The notes beneath the pieces are model-generated. The model did not search any database, was not told where the DNA came from, and was given only the letters and a program-made list of their open reading frames with translations. From Hymenopus coronatus (taxonomy: Eukaryota > Arthropoda > Insecta > Mantodea > Hymenopodidae), in assembly GCA_030762935.1 (NCBI GenBank), contig CM060900.1, positions 404,077,632 through 404,141,631 on the forward strand: a DNA stretch of 64,000 nucleotides, in the 5' to 3' direction. The position numbers and the translations under genes were made by a program. Positions 22,828-34,079 of this stretch are shown here, one piece after another (within the stretch, counting starts at the first letter, position 1; each line of letters opens with the position of its first letter).

Positions 22828-23450
22828 TTGAAATTCTGTAGGGAGAAAAAGAAAACGGGTCTTATTTTTCCTTTAGAGAAAGCCATAGAAATAGCAGCAA
22901 GAGTCATCAGAGTAAGTGAGAAAACCATGGGTACGGTTAGTAAAGAGTGTGAAAAGGCAGAAAAGTTGGGCATCAAAGTACCAAATCCCAGTAAAAATCC
23001 AAAATGTAAAAGGGTTTTCAGTTGAATGACTTTGTCACTATTACTTGCAGAGTTTTCCTAGAATATTATGAACTTCACCGAGAATTTCGGACCTTGAGAA
23101 AGCTTCTCTTTTTGGTAAAGGACAAATCAGTTATAGTGGAAGTAAAACAATACTTTGACAGATAATAAAATATATGGGATTCAAATTTAAGAAATGTAAG
23201 AATGTACAAAGTGTTCTAATGGAATGACAAGGTATTGTCTCTTTTAAGGCCATTTACCTCAGGGCAATATATAAAAATGAATTAGGGCACAATACCGACT
23301 AGTGTACACTGACAAGACTTGGGTCTATACTCATTATACAGTGTAAATGCTGGCAACATGATAAAGTTCCTGAAATGATGTTGAATGTCTCTGGTGTACA
23401 GATAGCAATCATAGTTCATGCTGGTGGCAAAATGGGTTTTGTTCCAGGAC
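22828..23450 (+). pseudogene. ITm-superfamily transposase relic (second copy)
   Basis: EKAIEIAARVIRVSEKTMGT and VSKECEKAEKLGIKVPN form the HTH region at 22828-23025. Across later frames LVYTDKTWV (first acidic motif, E to K) is followed by MLNVSGVQIAIIVHAGGKMG and FVPG near 23380-23450. Same order as in the relic at 7167-9328 but diverged and truncated at its 3' side, where a gypsy fragment begins. Confidence 0.72.
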
Positions 23451-23489
23451 TGAATTGATTCACCACTTCAGGTCTAAAAATATTACTAA

Positions 23490-24246
23490 TAGTCTAGTGT
23501 CAATGACACCCACACTGATCGAGTACTCCACAAGTGATAACCATAATTGCTGTTCCCTTTGCTGAAAACGTACTGGTATCTGCTGAATAGACGCTGGACC
23601 CTCTCCAGCTGGCTGCCCTCTTCAGCAAGTCTGTTAGCTGGGACCCCAGGTCCTGCAAAAGTGCTGACTGGACCAATCCATCACACAGTGAAACACTTGG
23701 CAGCTGGTTCACATGTTCCTAATTGCGTCCCACCCTGGATGTTTTAGTTCCATGTCCATCGAGTTCAGCAACCTCACAGGTACTTCCTCCTGGCAAGGCA
23801 ACAATTCTCAGGGAACACATAATCCACATAGTAATGTTTTCCAATCCAATACCAAATTCCTTGACCATTGGTCCTCCAGGTGCACCTTCACCTCGCTTCT
23901 TATGGGTACAACTTCATTGTTCTTCAGATTCACCCTGCAGATCCATGGATGTTCATATGGGCTCCAGCGCAAAAACCTCAGCTTGTAAAACCCTACAGCC
24001 AATGTCCTCCATTGCCTTGTGACTCCTGAGGGCATCCAATCCCAGTATCAGTTCCTCAGTCACCCTCGTGACAAACACTCACAGTGCTCCATCCCAGTGT
24101 CAGCTCCCGCAAGGCCGCCTCCACATGCAAGATGTTGCCTGATGCCATCACTAGTTGATAAGGTTGACTGAGTGTTCATGTTGGTAAGCCCTTGGTCACA
24201 TCAGGTCTGATTACAGTCATGGCTGCACCTGTGTCTACTAGTATCT
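23490..24246 (-). pseudogene. gypsy-type LTR retrotransposon fragment (protease region)
   Basis: Minus strand: ILVDTGAAMTVIRPDV near 24240-24190 is a retropepsin active site with the catalytic DTG. It continues with LGWS-type linker peptide and HCLRE-like residues, then EELILGLDALRSHKAMEDI near 24050 across frameshifts, typical of insect gypsy gag-pol between protease and RT. 23496-23580 shares sequence with 37310-37365 (+) and 43003-43080 (-), so all three are one family. Confidence 0.75.
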
Positions 24247-24282
24247 GCATTCAATTGTGTGTAGGACAATATCATTTACTGA

Positions 24283-24480
24283 AAAATGTAATGCCATAGC
24301 AGGATTTGAATTATGGATCTCCTGGTTTCCATCCAATTGCTGTAACCATTGAACTACCATAGCAACATGCTGGCACAGCACTTAATTCTTTAACTGACTC
24401 ATAACTTTTCTAGTCAATGAGAAGGAGATTTCAAATTATTTTGAATGTCATACCTCAGTGGTAACTTACAAACTTTGTAA
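24283..24480 (-). repeat. SINE family d copy
   Basis: aaaaatgtaatgccatagca and gtaaccattgaactaccata on + match the tRNA-derived head seen at 10215. The body gtcatacctcagtggtaact also corresponds. Confidence 0.65.
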
Positions 24481-25195
24481 GTGTGTAGGACCTAAAAACA
24501 AATGGTGTGGAAGAAACAATGAAAATTGATGACCTAATAGTTGGTTAACTGTAAAACCCATGGCTTAAAATATGTGTTCTTTTTACATAGATGATGTGCT
24601 GAATTTCAAAACTAAATTCTGCAAAAGGCAAATTGTCTTGCATTTAAGGTTGTCTTGTATTCGGATAAATACTGTAAATGTCTGAATAAGCCATTTGAAA
24701 AAATCCTCACTTTTGGGTAACATAACTACTTTTACCCAAAAATAATCTTTTGCAGGGTACCCAATTATTATTCTTTAATGTAATACATAAGTAAATTAAC
24801 ATATTAAGTAATTTTATTTATCCTCAAATACAATCATTAAAGGACCCGTTAAATGTACACATTTTACAACTCAATCCACCTTGTATTATTGCACAATTTA
24901 TGTTCTTCTAGGCTATAAAAAGAATTTTCTAATAACTACTTTTTCAACAGTTTTAATATACATTTGTAATTTGTGATTTTTTTTTTTTTTTTTTTTTTAT
25001 TATTTCTTTTAGGCAACTCATTAAATAGTTGCTTCCCCACACTTCTTGCAGTTGAGTATTTAAAATACCCTTAAGTGTAGATCAAAAATATTCATTATTG
25101 TTTCTTAAGCAATACTTATGTACAATTTTTTTTTTTTTTTTTGCTCTTTGTCTATTACTATATTTTTTATGCTTTTATAGATATAAGAGACATGT
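24481..25195. other. no gene seen; two T-runs
   Basis: AT-rich DNA with T-runs at about 24978-24999 and 25127-25142. Confidence 0.55.
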
Positions 25196-25199
25196 CTGT

Positions 25200-26330
25200 A
25201 AAATAAGCTCTTTAATGTTTATTCACGTAGAAAACCTGTTTATTGGGCAATGGATGTTACATTGATGGAAATACTGGACTTTCAGCTATTTTTCAATGTA
25301 CTGGCCATTGCAATCAGTGCACAGTTGCATGCAATGTGGCATTTTTCGCATGCCCTTGTCATAGAACTCTCCTGCCACATTGCACAGGTAGTGCTTAGAC
25401 TTGTTTTTCATCTTGTCATCGGTTTGGAAATGCATACTACCCAGGTGAGACTTCAACTCAGGAAACAATAAAAATCACTAGGTGCTAAATGTAGGCTGTA
25501 GGGGGGGATGGGTGAGGATGTTCCATCCGAATTGGGCCAGGAGATCTGCTGTTGCATGGGCAGTATGGGGATGAGCATTATCATGATGAAAAATCATTCT
25601 GTTCTGTCAGCACTCCCCTCTGTCGACTTTGAATGCCACTTTTTAAAGTGTCACAGTGGCATGCAGCATTTATTGTTGTACAGGCAGGCATAAACTCGCA
25701 AAACAATACACTTTTTCTGTGTATTCCAGAACATACTGGCGATCATTTTGCCAGCAGACAATTTGTTTATAACTTTTGCAGCTTCAGCAAATTTGAATGT
25801 CACCATTGATGAGGTTTTTCCTTAGTTTTAGGTGTCATGTAGTACACCCAGGTTTTATTGCTAGTGACAATTGAATCCAAAAATTCCTTTCACTATCTAC
25901 ATAGCTCTAGGAATCTACAGGCCATTTCAACATTTTGCTGTTTATGGTCTTTGGTGAGCATTTTGGGCACCCACCGGGCAGACACAGTAATACAAATGTC
26001 TGCTCAAAATCTTGTAAATTGTGCTCTTACTGACTTCAGGGATGCATTCGCCCAGCCAACTTAAGGCATTTCTTTCTCCACTTTTGCAATTGTTTTAGCT
26101 GAAACCAAAGGCTGACCTGAACACTGTTCCTCATGGATGTCGTATGTCTGTCCTTGAACTGTATGACCCACTTCTGCATGTTTTTGATGTCCATACAGTG
26201 TGGCACATAGACTTCACATAACTGACAATGCATATCAATGGGAGTAATGCCCTTGGCCCTCAAAAAATGATCACTGCAAAAAACTTGCATCTGTTGGAAG
26301 AAGTGAGATACACATACAGGGTGGTCATTT
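25200..26330 (-). pseudogene. mariner transposase relic (GVQW/FLJ37770-like branch)
   Basis: Minus strand. N-terminal HTH at 26290-26036 (FLRAKGITPIDMHCQLCEVY, then CMDIKNMQKWVIQFKDRHT), with MFWNTQKKCIVLRVY in the middle. 25610-25480 reads HHDNAHPHTAHA-like and IPPYSPHLAPSDFY across frames (the Asp of SPD is His). The C-terminus at 25468-25286 is open (KSHLGSMHFQTDDKMKNKSK to QYIEK). The + strand acagggtggtcattttatgg near 26318 looks like the 5' terminal repeat; its partner was not found. Confidence 0.82.
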
Positions 26331-27325
26331 TATGGTCTGGCCTGTATCTGTGTATGTGTTTTCTCTGCATGCTGGCATATTGGCAGGAGGGGTGCTCATT
26401 CTAAAACTCCTGCCTTACATATTCATGAGTAATAGTAACATGCACTGTGATGAATACTAACCTTGTTATAAATTATGTTGGAGATGGTGTCCATCTGCAT
26501 TGAAACATTCCTGGCATTCCTCGTGGGGTTGTAATTCTCAAACAAGACTGAGGCTTCAATTTTAAAAGTTAAGCAGCTGGATGTATAGAGGTTTTTGAAA
26601 TACCTGCTTGCTGTATAACACATCTTACACATTTCTTTGAACAACATTTGAATGATGCACCAATTTTATCAACTTTTCTCCATTAGAATGTGTCTTTTTT
26701 GCCTCTTAGGTTTAGCTTCTAGCAATCTTGTTAAGGACATTATGAAAATGAGGTACAACATAAGTATCATGGAGAATAATATCAATAACTGATTTAGCTA
26801 ACTTATTGAACACGCATATGGCATGGAGCTGGAGTACCAAAATGTCACCTGAAATTATTTATACACATGTCTATATGATTTGGTTTTTACTCCTGTATCA
26901 TACATAAAATTCTTTGTTCAAGTATGAATTTTTTGAGAGGCATTTCAGTGTGGAAAAAACTACAGCAATAATATGAACACTCGATAGTAATTCACATACA
27001 ATACATGTCTGAATAAGCATTCACTATTGAGATATACAATGAACAAACCCTAGCCTGTACAGCATGAAGGCAGCAACTGACAAATGGCATTATAATTCAT
27101 CCGGTCATTCACCTTTAGAGAGCTAGCAGAACAATACCAGATCATTGCAGTGCTGGCAAATCAGACATACTTATGATTGTGGCTGGGCCTCAAAACGAAT
27201 GCTTGGTATAATTGTCATGTGCTCGAGACCTTCTTCTAAAGTCCAGTCTGTTACAGTTGAGTGGAATGATTAGGACTCTTCACAGTGAAGTACTCAATTA
27301 GAATTAAAACTGATAAAATTGAGTT
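26331..27325. other. no gene seen (intron)
   Basis: No recognised repeat. The minus frame at 26423-26647 has no identifiable motif. Confidence 0.45.
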
Positions 27326-27610
27326 ACATACACTGTTATGCTCCATAAAACAAATTTTACCTTAACACCTGCTTTACATGTTCAGTGCCTATATTGTCAC
27401 TTTTCCAATGGTATTGTTGTTATGTATTCTGTTGTAGGCATTGTGGCTCGTCTGCTCTCTTTGTCAAGCTACTGAGAAATAAACCCTCAGTGTCTGTAAT
27501 AGGATACCAACAGCAAACTGAGCAATCAGAAAACTGACAGTGCACGTGATGGATATGCACAACATGTTTTAAGGTAAAACTTGTTTTATGAAGCATAACA
27601 GTGTGTGCAA
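27326..27610. mobile_element. foldback MITE
   Basis: The left arm cactgttatgctccataaaa (27329) and the reverse complement of the right arm (cactgttatgcttcataaaa, ending near 27605) match for 40 or more bases, continuing as caaattttaccttaa versus caagttttaccttaa. The interior of about 190 bp is non-coding. The left end sits after TA, suggesting a Tc1/mariner-type non-autonomous element. Confidence 0.75.
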
Positions 27611-28220
27611 ATCAATGCTATTATTTGAATTTCAATCTATTAACCTATATGGTGAAAAGGCTACCAAATGAGATGTGTTAATCATTTAAAATTGAGTAAT
27701 GAGTTGAGATGCCAGCATCACTACTTTTGTATTTCTTGAAGATGTAAATGAAATTTGTTCCCACTGATTGTTTTGGTTCCTGCATGGATGTTATGTGTTA
27801 TGCTTAGAGGCATCTGTGATGGTGTGATGAATTTGTAGAGGCTGTGGGGGTGGCAGCAATCTAGAGTTAATGAGGTAGTTTTAATGTTTCAAGATATAAA
27901 TCTTTCCCAAATGTCCAGCTCATTGATGCTTCTTGCAGATTTTAACAGACTTGTATTGCATGTGACATTGTGATTGGAACACGATGTGCTATGGTGGATT
28001 TTTCTGAATGCTTGAGACATAATCATCTCATGCATTCCTTAGGCCTAGTATCATTTTTGTTCTGCCACTGTACATAAAGTTAAACTTATTACAACTTGTT
28101 CTATAGATTTTAACTCTCCTTTTAGGGATGGCATTTAGTTTTTTGCATAGTAGCTCTTGTATGGTGTAATGGTTCAGAAGAGCTAAGGTGATGTTACACT
28201 TTTTGAAGACTTTTACTTTC
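27611..28220. other. no gene seen (intron)
   Basis: Unremarkable DNA before the first copy of repeat R. Confidence 0.45.
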
Positions 28221-28224
28221 TCTG

Positions 28225-28320
28225 ATATGTACAATGGAAGTATTGTATTCCAACCGAAAAATTTGCTGTTGAGATTTCATCAAAATTGATCTTAGGGTCC
28301 CTAAGTTAAAAAAAATATAT
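28225..28320 (+). repeat. unknown repeat R, truncated copy
   Basis: ccgaaaaatttgctgttgag through atcttagggtccctaag matches the first part of the units at 29865 and 30575. It stops at an A/T run, after which SINE family b begins. Confidence 0.6.
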
Positions 28321-28344
28321 ATATAGGTTTGTGTGAGAGAAGGA

Positions 28345-28596
28345 GGGAAGTTTGTGACCGAGTGGTTAGACCACTCGCCTCTCACCTAGATAACCGGGGT
28401 TCTATCCCAAGTGACCGCATGTGAGATTTGTGGTGGACAAAGCAGCGCTGGGGCGGGTTTTCTCTGGGTACTCCAGTTTGCCCCACCAACGCATTCCACC
28501 GGTGCTCCATCATCATTCATGTATCATCAGTGTCACCGCCTGCGGTGCCATAAGTAGTTAAAGCGGGCGTTAAACACTACCAAAAAAAAAAAAAAA
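28345..28596 (+). repeat. tRNA-derived SINE (family b)
   Basis: tRNA-like head gtgaccgagtggttagacca with box B ggggttctatcccaag, a central block gggcgggttttctctgggta, and tail gcggtgccataagtagttaa, then gggcgttaaacactacc and poly-A. The central block resembles the conserved domains that many invertebrate SINEs share. Second copy at 60981-61227. Confidence 0.85.
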
Positions 28597-29040
28597 AGAG
28601 GGAAGGAGAGGGAGAAAGAGAGTTAAAAATGAAGAGTTGGTTAAATAAAAACTTGGTATATAAGTTTGGCATTTTTTAAGTATATGATACAAAGATTTTA
28701 AAGAAAATGCTTCCACTCCAAATTACTCTTTTCATTAGGGATTGGAAAACTTTTCATAACAAGGGCCAAATAACTGTTAAAGAATGAATCATGGGTGAAG
28801 CCACATAAATTCAAGATGGGAACAATAAACTCTCGCAGGCACAAAGTGTACAGGCCACATTAGTTATCAAACACTGTTTTAATGAATTAAAATCTACACT
28901 TACATATTAACAAATAATGTAATTGAATACTGAACACATGATATGTCTTTCATTCATAGCCTCGTGAAAGTGCAACTCATATGCTCTACACTATACAGTG
29001 GATCTCATTAAAAGTATTGAAAATCTTAAGATTTATACTT

Positions 29041-29312
29041 TATTCTGAAAAGTATGCTATTCTGAAAATACAGAAATTTAGTAAATACAAATATTTCTTA
29101 GAATCAGACAACTTATAATTGAGAGATTTGTTCTGAAAAGTATGCTATTCACAAAGTACAGACATTTAGTAATAGCAAATATAAATATTTGTTAGAATCA
29201 AACAACTTATAATTGAGAGATTTATTCTGAAAAGTATGCTATTCTTAAAGTTCAGAACTTTATAAATAGAAATATTTGTTAGAATTGACCAACTTATAAT
29301 TGAGAGATTACC
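29041..29312 (+). repeat. tandem repeat, three units of about 88-94 bp
   Basis: ttctgaaaagtatgctattc occurs at about 29043, 29131 and 29225 (last base differs in the first copy). Each is followed by cagaa/cagac..tttagtaa and acttataattgagagatt. Confidence 0.88.
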
Positions 29313-29864
29313 AAATATAAGAGAAATTACATTATAATACACCATTATATTACCTTTAATTCATTACTGCAGCCATATTTAAGTTCTTGTATATACTAAT
29401 TGCAAAAGCAACCAGGCATATTAGAAAAGATGTGTATATCATTCACATGCTGAAGAAAGCTGTGTCACCTGCCATATACTCAATGTAGTTGCAATAGTAG
29501 TAATCATGTCATAATGAAGGCAAAGTGTTATTCATCACTAGCGAGAGATGAGGTACATCATAAAATTTTGCAACTGGGAAGACTAAGAAATTACTGACGA
29601 TCATCATTAGAAAAAAAGATGGATTGTTGGAACTAAAAGTTGGGAGATTGATCATTTCTTTTGGAAATAATAGCAATGAATAGTGAATTGTAAATCATAT
29701 TGCAGTGGCAATTCATCGGTCACTGCTGATGACATTTTTGGCATTATACTTTTGCCACTTGAATAAGTCACCTCATTAGAAATTATTCCAGTTGTACAGA
29801 TTGATCCAACTCTAGACATTTAGTTGTATGATACAATATGTACAGAAACTGTTACTTAATACAT

Positions 29865-29950
29865 ATGTATATGGTAGGCAGAGAAGGTATTGCACTTCTC
29901 ACAAAAGTTTGATACCATGGTATTTCACCGGAAATACAGGTTTAAAGGCA

Positions 29951-30028
<78 letters not shown>

Positions 30029-30370
30029 GCATTTCTAGAAAAAAGTCTATTTGTGTGTTTTTGTGTTTCTTGTGAACAACGTAACTCAAAATAAAAATTT
30101 TGATAAATACCAGTGCCTTCCAAATATGCGACAAAAAGGTTTTCAAGGATATACTCTCACCCCTGACTATCCTTTATATGGGACATTTTTTATTTATTTT
30201 TTGTTTTCTGAAAAAGGTGACTAATGATTTAACAAAATAACACACCTTAAATATATGCATACATGAAAAATAAAATTATCTTGAATTTCTGGTAAGAGCT
30301 TATGAAGCCCTCTTCTTTTGGAAGGAAATTTTTATAATCTTGTATAACTGATAAATTTTAAGTGAAGATG
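29865..30370 (+). repeat. unknown repeat R, copy with (AAT)n
   Basis: Opens with ggtattgcacttctcacaaa and atttcaccggaaatacaggt, is interrupted by (AAT)n, then continues with gaacaacgtaactcaaaata, aggttttcaaggatatac and agcttatgaagccctcttct. The same blocks in the same order form 30575-31345. No coding frame fits the family. Confidence 0.72.
29954..30027 (+). repeat. (AAT)n microsatellite, about 24 units
   Basis: Perfect AAT array inside repeat R. It produces poly-Asn, poly-Leu and poly-Tyr open frames that are not genes. Confidence 0.97.
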
Positions 30371-30574
30371 TAAACATACTATACAGAAAGTTATTAATGG
30401 TTTGAATTGTTCAATTCTTATTCATTCCTTTAAATTCTCATTGATTTTCAGTTATTTCTCATGATGTTATGGAAAGACAATGTAATTTTATGGCCAGCAT
30501 ATAGCATACAGTTCTATAACATTTGACTATCATGATTCTCTTTTCACTTTCTCTACTTAATACATGGTATATAT

Positions 30575-31560
30575 AGAAGGCAGTGCATTGCACCCAAAAA
30601 TTTGATGCTGGGATTTCACTGGAAATATACATTTTAGGGTCCCTGTAAAAAAAATTAGATAAAGGCCCAATGTGTGTGCCCTTGTTGGGCTAGCATGTCT
30701 GCCTGACATTCAAGAGGTCCTGAGTTCAAATCTCGGTTAGAGTGAGTTACTCAGATAAGGTTTTTTCGGGGTTTCCCCTTATCCCGAGAGATGAATGTCA
30801 AGTAACATTAAGCTCCATGGACCCTGAGCTCATTTGAGCATCATTTCTCCAATTTCATTCTTTGTCCAATATAACCTACCAGATGAAAGGATGTTAAACT
30901 AAATAAAAAAAATGTCCTTGTGTGTGTGTGTGTGTGTGTGTCTTTGAACAACATAACTCAAAAATGAGATGGTGGTGATGATTAAATACCAAACTTGATA
31001 ATTAAAATCAGCATGTTCCAAGGTTGCTACATGAAGATTTTCAAGAGAATCCCCGCAACCTAAACTGCCTTCAAAAATGGCTCTAATGATTTTGATTAAA
31101 GTACCATATATTAAAGATATTTACATGACAAATAAAATGCATATCTTGAGATTTGTGCCAATAGCTTCTGAAGACCTCTTAATTCTGAATGACTTTTGCA
31201 TAATGGGTAAACTGTAAGAGATAGACAAAAACTTAACTACACAGAATGTGTAGATCTCAGTAAAAGACACAATTTATACTGTACACATTGTTTTGTGGAG
31301 TTAATCATTTGCAAGATATTCTTTGTTATGACTTCCAATTTTAAAATGCACAGGAAAAATAAAATGAGTTTTGTGCCGATAGCTGCTGAAGATCTGTTTA
31401 TTCTGGATGGTTTTTGCATAACGAGCAAACCGTAAGAGAGAAATAAAATGCTACAGAAAACATGTAGAACTTGGTAAAAACACAATTTATGTAATATACA
31501 TTTCTCTTGTGCATTAATCATTTGCGAGATATTCCTTGTTATGGGTTACAACTTTAATAT
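30575..31560 (+). repeat. unknown repeat R, copy with SINE insert and duplicated tail
   Basis: Blocks ttgatgctgggatttcactg and tagggtccctg, then SINE a at the point where the previous copy has (AAT)n, then (GT)n, gaacaacataactcaaaaat and gaagattttcaagagaatcc. The tail unit (aatagcttctgaagacctct ... aactgtaagagatagac) is repeated at about 31370-31545 with a 217-bp period. Confidence 0.72.
30655..30912 (+). repeat. tRNA-derived SINE (family a), best copy
   Basis: Head gttgggctagcatgtctgcc with box B gagttcaaatctcggttaga, body gataaggttttttcggggtt and tccccttatcccgagagatg, then atggaccctgagctcatttg, and tail ccagatgaaaggatgttaaa ending in A-rich sequence. It serves as the reference for the reversed copies. 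Confidence 0.85.
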
Positions 31561-31861
31561 ATTTAAAACTTTTCTCAAATGGGAACTGTCATTCCTTTTT
31601 CTTTTGTCTTACTTCTGGCCATGCAAAGAGAACTGAATATCAGTCACATAATGACCAGCTTTCGATAGATTTGACTATCGCTTTTGCATAGTATATTCCT
31701 TTATTTCCCTCCTATTTATAAGGAATTAAGTAATAAGACCATTTATGGTAATGTTTACCTTGATTAACATGAAGTAAATAGAAGAATAAGCTTCTGTAAG
31801 AATAGCTTGTTACAGAATAGATAGGGAAAGCCATGTGAATTGAATACATCAGATTTTTTTT

Positions 31862-32105
31862 AGTAAATTTAACACCTTTAACCTGAAAGATAACAATGGA
31901 TGATGAATGAAATGGGTGAAATTTAGCTTAAATGTGCCCAGGGTCCATAGAGCTTAGAATTGTGCTACATTAGTCTTCTGAGGATAAGAGGAAATCTCTG
32001 GGGGAAAATCTTATCCAGTTAATTCACCCTGACTGAGATTTGAACTCAGGGCCTCTTGAATGTGAGACAGACAAGCTATCACCACACTACAGAGGCTGGC
32101 AGGCA
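31862..32105 (-). repeat. SINE family a, reversed
   Basis: On +: taacctgaaagataacaatg, agggtccatagagcttagaa, ggggaaaatcttatccagtt, gatttgaactcagggcctct. These are the reverse-order blocks of the 30655 copy. Confidence 0.82.
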
Positions 32106-32565
32106 CTATTCCCTTTATATCTGTAATGAAATGTGTAATGTAGCTATTAAGGTCTATCCCAATTAAAATGGAAGTAGATGGAAAAATAGAATTTCTGAAG
32201 AATAATGTGTATACCCAATAACATCCAAGCAATAGAGGGTAAGGAAACTGAAGTGAATGTAATACTTTTTTCATGTAAGGAGATTGCAGAATGTAATGTT
32301 TAGTTAATTACTGTAAATATTTATATATATGCACTTACCATCATTAGCTTATTTTTCCTATTGTGTACTTGTATCATTACAGTTGTATATGTTATTAATC
32401 ACAGAGCCTTTCATAGCAAGATACACCCAGCTCACAGTGCTTCATTTTTGTTCTATTACGTACTGTATGCTGAATTCTTATATTTCACAGTTCTAGTGAA
32501 CTGATATCAAGTAAATGCAGTGCATTGACAACGAAAGTCAATGTGCCTCATCTCTTTGACATGTA

Positions 32566-33860
32566 CAGTGCAACAATGGAAGTCTTTACATTTTAAACGC
32601 AAGGAAAATCTTTATATAGGCTATGTGCTCTTCTCTCACCACTATACAAAAAAGGCGAGTGGAGCTGCAAATCACGTGATTCTTTAGTGCACAGCAGCAA
32701 CTTGCTTACATTAGCAGTTCAGGTCTCAGTCCGCCTCTGATATTTGCTGTACAGTGATTTGTTTGCTATGTGTTGTTTTCATCTAATTTTTTATCTGAGT
32801 GCTGTTTTTAAAGGTGTGTATTTAGCTGCTGATCTTAAGGTTTCAAGACAAGCTGTTTACGACTAAAAAAAGCAGTAGCACCTTTGCCATGTGGCACCAC
32901 ACCAAATCGAAAAACAGGCTCAAATGGCAAAAGAAAGACTTCACCAAGGACTGAAGACCTTCTAAAACATGAAGTGATAGGTAATCCATGGTTTACAGCA
33001 GCTGGGTTAAAGAAGAATAATCCATACCTGCTCAACAGTGTTGCAATCTGGACCATTCAGCATCGGCTTCAAAAAGACATAGGTTTACCAATTCAGTGTG
33101 CGGCAAAGAAGCCTGTTCTAACTGAAGCTATGATGAAGAAAAGAACAAATTTCTGCAAAACATATCAGCACTGGATATCAGAGGACTAGTGCAAAGTAAT
33201 GTTTTCTGGTGAAAATGCTTTCAAATTGTTCAGAGGAAAGTCCCAAAAGGTGAGAAGGCCAAAAAATGTGTCACAGTATGATCCAAAATTTACCATCAAA
33301 ACTGTTAAACTTCCAGAAAGTGTGATGTATGGGGTGCTTTTAGTGGTAATTATGGTAGAGGTGGCTTGTACTTTCTCTAAAAGAACATAACAATGAAGGG
33401 AAGTAATTATTTTGAAGTGTTGCAACAGCATTTGGTCACATTTTGTCCAATTCATCAGTGTCAGTACTTTATGCAGGATAGTACCCCTGCTCATAGAACA
33501 AAGATGGTTCAGAAATTCCTAAAAGACAATAATATACCTGTACTTGATTGGCCTGATAACTCTCCTGATCTAAATCCAATAGAAAATGCTTGGGATCAAA
33601 TGAAAGATAAAATAGAAGAGCTGCAACCATCAAATATTAAGGAGTTGCAGGTGGTGTAGAAGAAGATATGAATGGAAATAGACAAAAACTATTTTGAAAA
33701 TCTAGCAGACCTGATGCCTAGGAGACTCATGAAAGTGATACAAGTTAAGGGAAATATGACCAAGTACCTACTAATTGTACGGAGAAGTTAAAAATAAAAC
33801 CATGTAAAGTCAATTTTTTTTTTTATTACCATGTAAAGATTTCCATTGCAGCAACTATAG
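32566..33860 (+). mobile_element. Tc1-like transposon, full length with TIRs, dead transposase
   Basis: Left end TA-cagtgcaacaatggaagtct and right end (reverse) TA-ctatagttgctgcaatggaa share a caatggaa(g/a)tctttacat core; TA flanks both ends, giving a 1295-bp element. The transposase reads SWISED*CKVMFSGENAFKL near 33180-33230 (first Asp replaced in the SDE context), RRPKNVSQYDPKFTIKTVK, then open at 33393-33656 with FMQDSTPAHRTKMVQKF and WPDNSPDLNPIENAWDQMK holding the other two acids. Internal stops disable it. Size and layout fit Tc1-like elements. Confidence 0.88.
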
Positions 33861-33939
33861 TACACACATATGCAAGCATACATCAATTTACATGCATATA
33901 GGTATACAAAATATGTCACTATATCAGAAAATGCAATGA

Positions 33940-33961
33940 TTTTTTTTTTTTTTTTTTTTTT
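33940..33961 (+). repeat. poly-T run
   Basis: About 22 T residues downstream of the Tc1 element. Confidence 0.85.
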
Positions 33962-34079
33962 CTGTCTTTTTAATAACAAATTGGTTAAACATAATTACAC
34001 TGATAATAGTTATATATCTATTGAAGTTATTTTAGACACACATGCATGCACATGTGCACACTCATACTCAATCAGATGA

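Noticed and set aside
29041..29312. CRISPR-like array
   Set aside because: The genome is eukaryotic, the units are diverged tandem repeats without unique spacers, and there are no cas genes.
29828..30146. Poly-Asn, poly-Leu and poly-Tyr open frames
   Set aside because: They are translations of the (AAT)n microsatellite in different frames.
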